Below, piece after piece: positions 43,047 through 53,758 of a stretch of 64,000 nucleotides of DNA. This DNA is from Stenocarpella maydis. Lineage: Eukaryota; Ascomycota; Sordariomycetes; Diaporthales; Diaporthaceae. The notes below the pieces were generated by a model. That model saw only the letters and a list, made by a program, of their open reading frames with translations. It was not told where the DNA came from and did not search any database. The position numbers were made by a program, and so were the translations under genes. Numbering within the stretch: position 1 is the first letter of the stretch; every line of letters begins with the position of its first letter. The stretch spans positions 62,001 to 126,000 of the forward strand of contig NQMI01000092.1 of assembly GCA_002270565.1 (NCBI GenBank), written 5' to 3'.

Positions 43047-43251
43047 GCGGCTATGGGTTCCCGGACTTGGAACAGAGCCGATGGTAATCTAGGTAGATAT
43101 CAGCTGAAAGCGTGCTTGAGTGATATGCAGACAAAATCAACCCGAGTCTAGTTATTCTTTCATTTTTGAATACATTGTGGCTGGGCGTGCTCTGGACTGA
43201 GCCACAAAACTCTAGTGATTTGAGCCGTGCTCAAAGATAACTCCACTCAGC

Positions 43252-45304
43252 TCACATGACAACGGCTACCTTGTCTGTCATGTATGCACTGATATCGCCC
43301 AAGAACGCCGCAGCTAGGATGGAGACGGCACCAAATGCGATGCTCGCGTAGTAGACATAAGCGTATGACTCGGCATAGGCTATTTGGCCCGCTTTGACGA
43401 TGGCGTTGAATAAGGCATCGTTCCCAGCGATCCCTGGCAACATCTTGATTTCTTCAAGCAAAGCCGCTCCGGTAAGAACAATTACCTCCCCAATGGTTTG
43501 CTGGTCTGTGATTCCTCCCATTACCATGGTTCCGCCGATGTAGTGGATGGCTGCTGGAGTGAACTTGTTGACGAATACGTTGTAGTAGACGCAATAACCG
43601 ATGGAACCGCCGATGACCCGGATACTGAGTGTCAAGGCAGCAACGGTAGCGATGAGGTCATCTGGACAGATGATCATGGTGATGATGGAAGCCGGTACCA
43701 CGATTCCTCCTATACCAAGGCCTGCCAAGACCAGAATTCCCCAGAGCTGGTACATGTTGTCAACTCGTCCGACAGCCATAGCACCGCATCCAGCCGTCAT
43801 AAGCACCGATGAGACGATCATCAGCATCCTGTTGGCGCCTCTGAAGACTGACAGTAGCACTAGAACGACGACGGCGCCGGTCATGATGGCAAAACCAACG
43901 GGGAGACCTCGAATGCCGACATCAATCGGATCGTGTCCGTAGACATTGAACGACTGTGTCGGCCAGAACATGAGAATCGAGAAGAAGTTCGCTCCCTAAC
44001 TGAGAGTTAGCCTCGGAGCCACAGAAGGAGAGTAGTAATGCAGACGAACCGAGATAAATGTGATGATCAACGTGAGAGTCAAAATCCTGGGAGCTTGGTT
44101 GATACGCCGAGGGAACATGGGATATTTGGCAAACCAGCCCTCCCAAACAATGAAGGCGATCAGTAGAACTACTCCTAGAAGGAGAGGAACGAGCACATGG
44201 ACGGACGTCCAAGGATAGATATAGCCGCCCCATTGAAGCCCAGCCACTGAAGAGAGCTCAGGTTAGCAACCCCAAGCCTTGACCAGGTTCATCAGGGATT
44301 CATGGTAGCTCTTACTGAACAGTATCATTCCGGATATGCTCAACAGTCCTCCAACGAGATCCGTTCGCCTCAGGATCTCGCGGCGAGTTATAGTATCCAA
44401 GCTCGCAGGCGGTGGCGGAAAGTAGAAGACAGCAGTCAGGACCAGGCCAATGAACGCCCACAATGCACACAGCAACCCGACATATCTCCATGACGAGTAG
44501 TAGGCGATAAGCTGGGCGTACAAGACCGAGGGGCAGAACGGCACGATGGTGAAGACCAGGAAGCCGACGTATTTACCGCGCTTGGACGTCGGCGCCAGCT
44601 CCGAGGTAGCAGCCAGAGCAGTCAGCTCGTTGATACCGGCGCCGATTCCGGCAAAGACCATGCCCCCGATGACGATGTTCATAGTCTGGGCCGTGGACAC
44701 GATGATCATGCCAAGCACAATGAAGGCGGCTCCCGAGATTGCGACATATCGGCGGCCGAACAAATCAGACAGCGACCCAACGAAAGGACAAACGGCGGCC
44801 AGGGAGAGCAGGTTGGCGAGCACGAGCCAAATCCAGCGGTCATGGCCTCCTATGTCTCGATAAATATAAGGTGGGATCGCCCCAAGCAAATAAACCGGAA
44901 TCTGTGAGCCGGTCCACACTGCAGCATTGAGAGAGTCAGCTTTCAAGGAACCATGGAAGGGGTTTCATTCAAACACAGCGTGGATCGGGCCATAGTGTGG
45001 CCATAGCATCTGAGACAAAGGCTCCGGGAGGGAATTCCTTATTCCAGAGCAGGTTAAAAATGAGGCCAGAAGCTGCTTACGGAACGCTTGGGCAACCAGG
45101 GCCATGAACTTCCTTTTCGTCATCTTGGTTCACAGGGCGTCAGCAAAAGGTTGTCGAGGGTGATTGTCGTGACGAGGCTTTGCTTACAGGAAGATCGTGA
45201 TGAGATTCCTCGTCGCTCGATGTTCCCGTGGCATATTCCACGTTCTCTTGGACGCGCTTGCTTCCGACCTCGTCGAGGTCCTTCTCACTGGAAGGAGGAG
45301 CCAT
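43252..45304 (-). CDS. MFS transporter, TRI12/siderophore-type, 5 exons
   Basis: Exons (minus) are 45304-45188, 45123-45081, 44918-44316, 44246-44050 and 43995-43252. They give 1704 nt and 567 residues, within the size range of fungal TRI12-type 14-span carriers. The N-tail is charged (SSEKDLDEVGSKRVQEN). The tiny exon 2 encodes MTKRKFMALVAQAF and joins LWTGSQIPVYLLGAIPPYIY. The signature loop is VGSLSDLFGRRYV. Later motifs are ATSELAPTSKRGKYVGF, MAGLQWGGYIYPWTS, YPMFPRRINQAPRI, NFFSILMFWPTQSFNVYGHDP and IRVIGGSIGYCVYYNVFVNKF. It should be a plasma-membrane proton-coupled antiporter or uptake carrier. Family members carry trichothecenes, siderophores or other small molecules. No toxin or siderophore synthase is nearby, so the cargo is open. 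Confidence 0.9.
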
Positions 45305-46633
45305 TGTTGGATACGTATGAGACCAGGATTCAATCAGAGCCAAGGAGGGATATTAAGATGGAGTGGACCTGGAAAGACGTGCTGGGAAAATCTGGGAGAC
45401 GCCTGCGGTTATCTATACCACACGGCGAGGTCAAGTCTGTCTTCTGAGCCCACCCGCTGGCCTGAGCGTGCAGCACTAGGGCAAGCCGCGGGCCCCCTGA
45501 CCACGAAAGCTTGTCTGGCATCTACGGACTACCCATGGATTCCCTACTTGCTGTGAACGCGATGGTGGAGTCCTCGAGGTCAGCGCCAACCAGCGGATGA
45601 GCGGCACTAGAATCCTGGAATACCCCGTACCCCGCAGAACACCAGTCCCAAACAAGGCACTTCCGCCCGGGGTGCATCAACATGACCCCCTGCCCTGGCG
45701 CCTCCTTCGCGGCCGCTTGCCAGGGACCGTCGATTTGAATCGCCTCCGGGGACGAAAGCTTCTGGAAGTGCTGCCGGGGCGTTTTTAGCCTCTGCCACCT
45801 GCTCAAACCTAGGTTGGCCGCAGGTATATCTAGCCCAGTCGCTAGGTTCGCGCCACCCGGGGTTTCTTCCACAAATTCTCATGGCCTGACCGACGAGAGC
45901 TGCCAATGCCTGTCCGCCACTTCCCGCCCAGGGGCAACACGTCGGCGTTAGTGGAGGCGAACTCTTCTGCTCGATGCTCTGATGTGTTCTACAGGTGCAG
46001 GGACGCTGGGAGAAGAAAGGGCATCGCAATGTTTGTTCGATTGTCTCTCTGCCCCATCTACGCCCGGTTCAATTTTGTACTCACGGGGACCCGGTCTCTG
46101 TCTGCATCCAGACACACATCCTTGTGTCTTTGGTGAGGTTTCTCTCAATGTCCCTACAAAGCCGTGAACTGGATGATGGGGACTGTGTACGATTTGAAGT
46201 TTGTCAACCTGCGCGGGATCTGGAAAGTAATCAGGCATAACTGTATTACGCCCATTATAAGTCCTGCTCTACCGATTCTCCTCGACAATTGTGACACGCG
46301 CTCTCTTCCCAGAATGGCGCCGCGTTGAACCCTGAAGTTGCTTTCTCCCCCTCTCTATCGCATCCATTCATGGTGGTCCGGATGTTGGGAAGTTTGCCCA
46401 GGTGGTGACTGTATTGAAAGAATCGGTGCCGAGTAAGTACCATATCAAATGGCTCCCGCCATAGTGCCTCCTGCTCATGTGGCTTACCAGGCTTGATGTT
46501 GAACACCGGTAGATGAAGACGTGTTGCCTAAGGGGCACTTCTACTCATCTGGGGATGTCTTGGTAGCTTCCCGATGTAGCGATGTCTTCTTGACTGTCTT
46601 CTTGGATTTAGTACTGTGAGATCCCCGACGAAG
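45305..46633. other. Intergenic region without a supported gene
   Basis: Short frames on both strands (for example 45522-45872 -, 45607-46029 -) have no recognisable domain and oppose each other. Confidence 0.4.
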
Positions 46634-47212
46634 CTATACTCTCCCGAGCGAGATCCCTTGTGACAGTGAGGAATCATGCCATTCGACATGGAGTACCATC
46701 CGTTCCAGCCCTAAGGCGGTCGCCCTTTCAAAAAGCTCCACCACCTTTTTCTCTTCAAGTACCTGCTTGCCATCCCAAATGGTTGGGCCACCCACCAGGG
46801 CCACGACCTTGACGCCCTGAACGTGGAGCGCGCGATTGTTCAGAACTCGGTCATCCCAAACCGACTGGCCAATTCCAACCCTCGCGGTAAACACCAAGAG
46901 CTTGCGCACTTCGGTGAAAAATGACTGGGTACGCAGCGCAGGCAGCGTCACTGATACGTTGTCATTGATAAGCTCCCGCGCTTGGAATGTTCGAGTAATA
47001 GAACCAAAAGGCGACACTGTAGAGAATGCCGCTATGTCAACTACCATCCATCCAGTCGTAGGCCTGCGATTCTTGCCATCGAATGTGGGAATAGCATATC
47101 TCATGGCAAGCTTCTCGCTTACATGATCCAACGTTTCAACCAAATTACCTTCACTCGACTTCTTCACTTCCTCACTTCGCGGCGAGAGTTGCGGCGAGAG
47201 TTGCGCCGGCAT
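46634..47212 (-). CDS. Hypothetical protein, 192 residues
   Basis: A single frame starts with ATG at 47212 (MPAQLSPQLSPRSEEV); an in-frame ATG at 47248 would add 12 residues. The N-terminus contains a direct repeat QLSPQLSP. The body is mixed and apparently globular (WMVVDIAAFSTVSPFGS, ELINDNVSVTLPALRTQSFF, VKVVALVGGPTIWDGKQVLEE), with no membrane span. The family is not recognised. The ATG, length and amino-acid balance support coding, but a missed upstream or downstream exon is possible. Confidence 0.45.
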   Translation of the reverse strand: MPAQLSPQLSPRSEEVKKSSEGNLVETLDHVSEKLAMRYAIPTFDGKNRRPTTGWMVVDIAAFSTVSPFGSITRTFQARELINDNVSVTLPALRTQSFFTEVRKLLVFTARVGIGQSVWDDRVLNNRALHVQGVKVVALVGGPTIWDGKQVLEEKKVVELFERATALGLERMVLHVEWHDSSLSQGISLGRV

Positions 47213-48905
47213 TATGTATATATTGTGTAACTGTGGTTTCGATTCCATAAATGAGAAGAACAAGTGTAGATGCTAAGAGCTGAGCGGCTTCCTGGTGGGA
47301 CAGGAATGATTTAATAGCGTTGAAGATCAGTGTACCGGGAATCAACACCCTCTTGTTCGAAGACAATAACTAATAACAATGCGGGTGGAGGACAATAGTC
47401 AGATCAGCTGCCCAGCTATAACAAAGCGAAGTTCTTTGTTACCACTGACAACAAGTTTATTGTACAGAGCCTGGATCTGGCTTTTCGGTCAGTCACTCGC
47501 CTTCTCCAAGCAAGAATTTACGGGGCTAAGTTAGGTGCCAACGGAGCCGCCCTGTTTTAACTTACTCCCATGCCTTCACCGACTGACTCCACCCACGCAA
47601 TATTCGGCGTTATAGAAAGGCTGTTATGAGTCATGGGATGGCGTGGCTCCATTGGCACGGCATGCTCTGTCAATCGCAGTGGATTAGATTTAAAATATTA
47701 TCGGCAGGCGAAAGACTGTCCCAGGGTTGCGACGGCTTCTAAGCACTCCGCTCCAATACTGAAGGCATTGCGGGACAATGTGGATTGCCAGTGGATTCAG
47801 AATTAGCCGCCAGTGGCCGAATTGATGGGGGATATAATTAAGCTGATTGGATCAAATTCTGCTTCAATTATGAACCAAAACTTGAAGTGCTCAGGTGGGC
47901 GGTAACGCTACTATCTACCTAGGTAGAAAGAGATAGGCGCGGACGGGATACTATTATCAGAGATCAATGTTTGTGCACCAGGGCTGTAGGCGAACCCGCC
48001 GTCATTGTTTGAGCTTATGGGGTCTGTAGTAGCTGCCACGGCGGGCAGCTCTCTGACAATTGCCACTTTCAGCGTTGGGATAAATGCATCCAAGTTTACA
48101 TGTGTAGCCGAGCGAGTACTTACTCTGAGATGTGACGCCATCGAGACGCTGAATGCAGCCTGCAATGTTGGTGTCGACTACAAGATACCCAAAGTATACG
48201 GGCGCGAAGTATATCATCAATACCTCCTAGGTACCTATGTAATGGTATGAGGCTCAAGTTTGGATATACACTGCGATATTCACGTCAAGTGCTTGTCGGG
48301 TCCCGTCCAAGATTGAATTTCACGTTCAACTGTTCAAATCTTCTCACTCTTCCGCACTTAAGTAGAAGTAGAGGAAGCAATATAGAAATTTAGCAGAAGC
48401 TATGTCAAATATACTCAATTTAGTCTCAGAGCTTAAATATACTAGGGGAAAGGGGGGTATTTAAAAGTCTATTATAAGTATTGTATTAGAGGCATGATAT
48501 AACCATGGATTGAAATTTGAAACGGAAAACGAATAACAACTATACGCTGGACATGTCATATCGTCCTCGAGGTACGCTAGCGGTTTGCCTCGGGATGGCC
48601 AGTTGGAGGTAACCGAGCACGCCGAGGCACGCCTGAGATAATGCTAGTCTACGGAGCACTATTCAGAGGTGGTTGCTGCGAGACCGGCTGTGCGTGCAGA
48701 TAGCTTTGGATTGCAGGCAAATCACCGCGCTTGCCGGGCTGGTCAGCAGCTTTCCCCGCAACGTAGGACGCGACGATCTTTCCGGCTCGGTGGGTCTAAT
48801 TGAACGCCCAAGTCACCAACACCTGAGGCCGCCCTTTTGGCTTCTGCATCATCTCGACATATTAGTACTGCGCAAACCTTGGACAAACAGGAATCACTCA
48901 TCAAC
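47213..48905. other. Intergenic region without a supported gene
   Basis: A mild AT-rich dip lies around 48400-48500. Short frames at 47911-48250 on both strands have no recognisable family. The last 200 bp are presumed promoter of the aldolase gene. Confidence 0.4.
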
Positions 48906-50046
48906 ATGGCACCTCACGCAGAGAATGGACAGAGCGATGCCGGCGACAAGCCATCGAACCTGGCACCTCTTGAGCCTGGCATCCCCGAGGTGGAGGCGAA
49001 GGTCAAGATGCCCGCTTTCCCACAGTGAGCCCTCCTAGACTGAACACGAGGCCTTCCTCCACCTGGATACATTATGAGAAATTAACACATCTCGCACAAG
49101 GCCTCCTACTTTTGATGACCCATACAAGGAACGTGCGTACTGGAAAGGCCGTCTCGCAGCGGCGTTCCGCATTTTTGGGAAGTATGGTTACGATGAAGGC
49201 GTTGCTGGTGAGTTTTGTCCCCGAAGAGCAAGCAAGGCGAGTACCAAGTTAAGTATCTTGGGGGCTGGAAGGCCATATCACATACAGAGATCCGGTTGAA
49301 CCGGACACATTCTGGGTAAATCCATTCGGCACCGCTTTCAGTCTCATCAAAGCCTCCGATCTCATCCGCGTTAGTGAGGAAGGTCAGGTCATCGAGGGTG
49401 GCGAGAACCGTCTACTCAACGCCGCCGCATTTGCTATCGTATGTGCCCCTTGCTTCCAATCCGGCTACCTGTGTGAGATTTGCAGGTCATCGCCGGGCTT
49501 ACCGAGCAGAGACTCTCAGCTTCCTGGATCGACATTTACTAACCACTTGTGCTCTAGCACTCCGCTATTCATCAGGCGCGCCCTGATGTGAATGCAGCGT
49601 GTCATTCCCACACCATATACGGAAGAGCATTCTGCTCTTTGGGCCGCAAGCTGGACACAATCACACAGGACGCTTGTGCCTTCCACAATGACCACGCCGT
49701 GTATGAGTCCTTCAATGGCATCGTGCTTGCTGCAGAGGAGGGACGCAATATTGCGTGCTGTGTCGGCAATAAGAAGGCGGCTCTGCTACAGAACCATGGG
49801 CTACTGACTGTGGGAAAAACTATCGACGAGGCGGTCTTCTGGTTTGTGAGCATGGACAAGTGCTGCCAGGCGCAATTACTGGCGGAGGCTGCGGCGGGCC
49901 CTCGTGGCGAGAAGCCTATTGTCATATCCGATGAGGATGCCGTTTTCACCTACAAGACAGTGGGAACCTCATATGCGGGATTCTTCAGTGCTAAGCCTCT
50001 TTTCGATGTCATCCACAAGGAGACTGGAGGTGACTACTTGGAGTGA
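48906..50046 (+). CDS. Class II aldolase/adducin family protein, 4 exons
   Basis: Exons are 48906-49024, 49101-49207, 49272-49438 and 49558-50046: 882 nt and 293 residues, the usual fungal size. An N-tail (MAPHAENGQSDAG...) leads to PPTFDDPYKERAYWKGRLAAAFRIFGKYGYDEGVAGHIT, the class II aldolase N-core. Metal-site motifs are ACHSHTIYGRAFCSLG (His-x-His) and LLQNHGLLTVG. The family carries out retro-aldol cleavage or epimerisation of phosphorylated sugars, or is non-catalytic (adducin). Fungal members are mostly uncharacterised. The expected zinc ligands are present, so an enzyme is likely. All four exon phases agree. Just downstream the AT-rich transposon block begins (about 50290). Confidence 0.9.
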
Positions 50047-50736
50047 ATGATCGCCTTGCAGCTGGTCCGTCCGGGGAGATACAACATGAAGATAGTGGTT
50101 GGCCGAAACTTTGGTCAAGATCGATGCACTCTACTTGGTTCAAGGTATGGTGCCAAGACCTAGATGTAAGATTGAATAATGCATTATCTTTTATTTCATA
50201 CTTCTCTTACGTCTCTTCTCTTCTCTTCTCTTATGTGCTTTTCTTTTCACTTTTTTTTTTGGTATGTTTTGGGACCACTTAACATCGTCGGCCAGGATTC
50301 CGGCCGCCTTTTCCACACAAACTCAAACATTTCAACAAGCTATAATAAATCTAAATAAGATACCGAAAAACCCTAACCATTTATATATATATAATATTTT
50401 ACTTATAATATAAGGAAAAAATTTTATTTCATAATTTCTATAAGTATAATAATTTTAAAAGAATTTTTAAATATAGCTTCTATAAAATGTTAAGGATTCT
50501 TAATATTTTCTAAAGAAATACTAATATTTAATAGAAGTTACTCATTTAAGAATATCTTTTTTGAAGAATGAAATAAAATTTTAGTTTCTTTAATAATATT
50601 TATTTTAATATATTTATTATAAATATATTAAAGAATTATGTCTACCAATTTCTATTTAATAATTTATTTTAAATTTTGAGTTTTTCTATATAAACTTTTT
50701 ATATAAAAAATTTAAAAGTATTTTTATAACTTTAAG
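50047..50736. other. 3' flank grading into RIP-degraded AT-rich DNA
   Basis: A TCTCT pyrimidine repeat is at about 50210-50235. From about 50340 onward A+T exceeds 80%. No gene. Confidence 0.6.
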
Positions 50737-53700
50737 TGTTGGCTGGGTCACGTATTGCAATACGATTGGGGGTTATGGTTAAAATTCTCTCTATCTAGGA
50801 GTAGTGGGTGTAGTGGGCGTAGCCCGCCAGCTATCTCGGGCTTATATAGAGGGTAGTGGTTGCTGAGTAAGCAACTACGTCCTCTGGCTACAGTATGGTG
50901 GCTGTAGCGCTAGCCCACCAGTGTGCTGTTGCACACTGCTATTGCCACACTGGCAGTCTTTTTCTTTTACTAAAAAAAAAATAAAAAAAAAACATAAAAA
51001 AAAAAAGTCCCAGGCATGGGGTTGAACCCACGCTCTCGCCATTTCAAGGAAAAACAAAAGAAATTACCGCATTCATCACCAAATCCCTATACCACTGCTG
51101 CTTGTTGACTGCCATCCGGGGCTCAGGGTGGTGATGATTGTGGTCCTCCCCCATGGGGTAGGGCGGCGTTGGTGTGCGTGGCTTTGCCAACCAAGTTGCA
51201 TTGGTCAGTCAACTGCCGTAGGTTGTGGTCTTTGCTGGGCAAGTCAGCATATAGCTGTTCTTACAGCAATTGTCGTGATCCCTCGCATAGTATTTAGGTA
51301 GAGGAAGGGGTCATCATTGCCAGCTAGCTACAGTCTATATATCCTTCCACCTTAATAATGAGGGTATTATCATTAATAAGGTATTCCAATGCCTTATTTG
51401 GGGTACTCTTCATAAAGGCATCTGCTGGGTTACAGTCCCCAACAATCCACCGGATCTCATAAATCTCACGCTTCTCATATAACTGCCTCAACACCATCAT
51501 ATCAATCATAAGGCGCTTCTCTTTTATCATCCCTAGCTTAACCAAACACTCATATAAAGAGTAGGAATCTGTACAGATGATAAGAGGGATCTCTAGCAGG
51601 TTCAAGCGCGTAATAATTTAGCGGAAAGTAGCAGCTATCACGATCCCCATATTAAAGCCATTAACCATGCCATAGATCTCAAAAGCAAGTATGCTACGTA
51701 TAACCCTCTTACACTTAGTTAATAACTAATAGAGGATATTCCCAGTAATCTCCCATATAGACGGTTGCTTGGCTTGCGCTTCATTTACTAGAGTAATTAT
51801 ATAGCCAATCTAAGAACTAAGGTCCTTATTATTAGCAAAAGATCCATCCACAAAGATTATCAACTTAGCTGCCACAAGGTCTAGAGGAATATAATTAAGA
51901 CTATAGCTAAGGTAATCTGCTTGCCACTTTAGCTGCTTATTTAACTTAGTGCAATCCTCTTCTTTAGGGTCTTGGATTTGAGCTATAATAGAAAGGTTAA
52001 ATGCTGCTTCCAGGTGGCAAATAGAAGCTAGATATGCTCCTCTTACGCGCTGCTCTATATACTATTAAGCGCGGTTTTCAGCCATACAGTCAACTAGCTA
52101 TATCTTTACCCCTTAGCCCTTCTATCTAAGATATATAACGCTGTTATATAATATCGTGATCTTCATGCTATTGAAGTCCAGTAATTTATCAGGAGTTAGC
52201 CTATCCTTTAGCTTATAGCGGATCTCCTCCTCCTTAATCTTCTATTCTTTAAGCTCTAAAAAAGCCGGGGTACAGAGGGTAAGAGTATTATCAGTCTACA
52301 TAGCGGTAATACCAAAGATATCCTTACTACTATAGTCAGCTATCAAGAGGCATAGGTTATATACAGACACAATCATCCCCAGCTTCTTAATATAGTGCTT
52401 ATAGTATGTGGCCTACTAGTGCATACCGGCTTCTATAACGCTATATAAGGGCTTAACTACCCTTATAATCATACCGGCCGGGTATTTGCCCCTTATTTCA
52501 GAAGGAAGGTAGCACAGAATGGGCCTCTTAAGCGTGGATTTTAACTATAAATAGGCCTGAGTAACATCACGAAGCTCAAGATAGAGTCCCTTAGTCATCA
52601 ACATAGGCATAAGAGCAATAAGAAGTTAATAACTTGCACATTATACCATTAGTAACTATATAAGGATCTTATACTTTATAAGGTCACTAAATCCGGTAAT
52701 AATGAGGCAGGACTTCTTATATAGCTTCTCAGTTTTACCCTTAATCTCCCTAATAATGCAAGATTTAAAGATTTGGATTCCTCCATACTTCCACTCATCA
52801 AACCGCTTAAACCAGAATACTCCTCAGCCGATCAGCTCGGATACTTCCTTATCATCTAACTCTTCAAAGGGGTCACCTAGGGTAGTAATGATGCCATCCC
52901 GGCAGAGCTTTAAAGCAAGCTCGTAGTTCTCAACTTCACGTGAGGTAAAGAACACATAAGCGGTAATCTCATCTTCCACATTATCAACAGTAGCAGTACT
53001 ATCATTATCATCATCCGTAACAACAACCGCCTTCTTCCTACTCTTAGCCCCCCATAGCCGTCCTCATCATCAAGGGATTACCAGGTCAGAAATAGCCGGT
53101 ACAGGGTCTGGCTCAAAGCATACTGGCTCCTCTAGGGTGTTATCAGGGTCCAGCAGATTAAGAGGTTCTTCTTCATCACAATAATACAGCTATACAAGGG
53201 TTGACCGGAAGACAACTGGTCCATTAGGAAGGTCAATTATCACATCATAGTTATCAATAGAGAGCAGTTTATATAGGCCTTACCACCCAATCTTTTCTCT
53301 CTATACCCAAACTTTGCTCTAGAGTGGTAGGCTTAAGACTTCTAATATAACTAGGCCGTTCCTTACACGCAATGCTTTGCCAATCTTGCATGCAGCATTG
53401 ATTTTCCTGATCTCCTTTATCGCCTTCTATATCACCTTAGCTCTCTTTAGAGTAAATAGCATAAGGGCCGAGTCCTCTATCATACGCGGGTATACTCCAA
53501 ATATAAGGAGAGTTAGCACAAGACTATCCGGGCCAACTATATTATTAACCACACTAAAGCTTGCCTATAGTATAGCTTCTTTAGTAAACATAGTTGACAA
53601 CNATCTAGGAGTAGTGGGTGTAGTAGGCGTAGCCCGCCAGCTATCTCGGGCTTATATAGAGGGTAGTGGTTGCTGAGTAAGCAACTACGTCCTCTGGCTA

Positions 53701-53758
53701 CAGTATGGTGGCTGTAGCGCTAGCCCACCAGTGTGCTATTGCACACTGCTATTGCCAC
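50737..53758 (-). mobile_element. Degraded Copia (Ty1) retrotransposon with both LTRs
   Basis: The left (3') LTR is 50737-50949, starting TGTTGG and ending CCACA. The right (5') LTR is 53603-53758, truncated at an N. Reading the minus strand from the right, the integrase C-terminal region comes first (motifs like VGPDSLV, FGVYPRM, FRSTLV, 53590-53100). Next is reverse transcriptase (DVTQAYL, LPSEIRGKYPAGMI, and M-stop-TDDTL in place of the catalytic Asp-Asp box, about 52570-52280). Last is RNase H (PLIICTDSYSLYECLVKLG, KRLMIDMMVLRQ, EIRWIVGDCNPADA) open at 51605-51324. Stops at former Gln and Trp codons show RIP. Gag, protease and the integrase core are missing next to the assembly gap at 53602. 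Confidence 0.88.

Noticed and set aside
43252..45304. Trichothecene export pump belonging to a toxin cluster
   Set aside because: TRI12-type carriers have many substrates. No terpene cyclase or other toxin-biosynthesis gene is in the window, so only the family is claimed.
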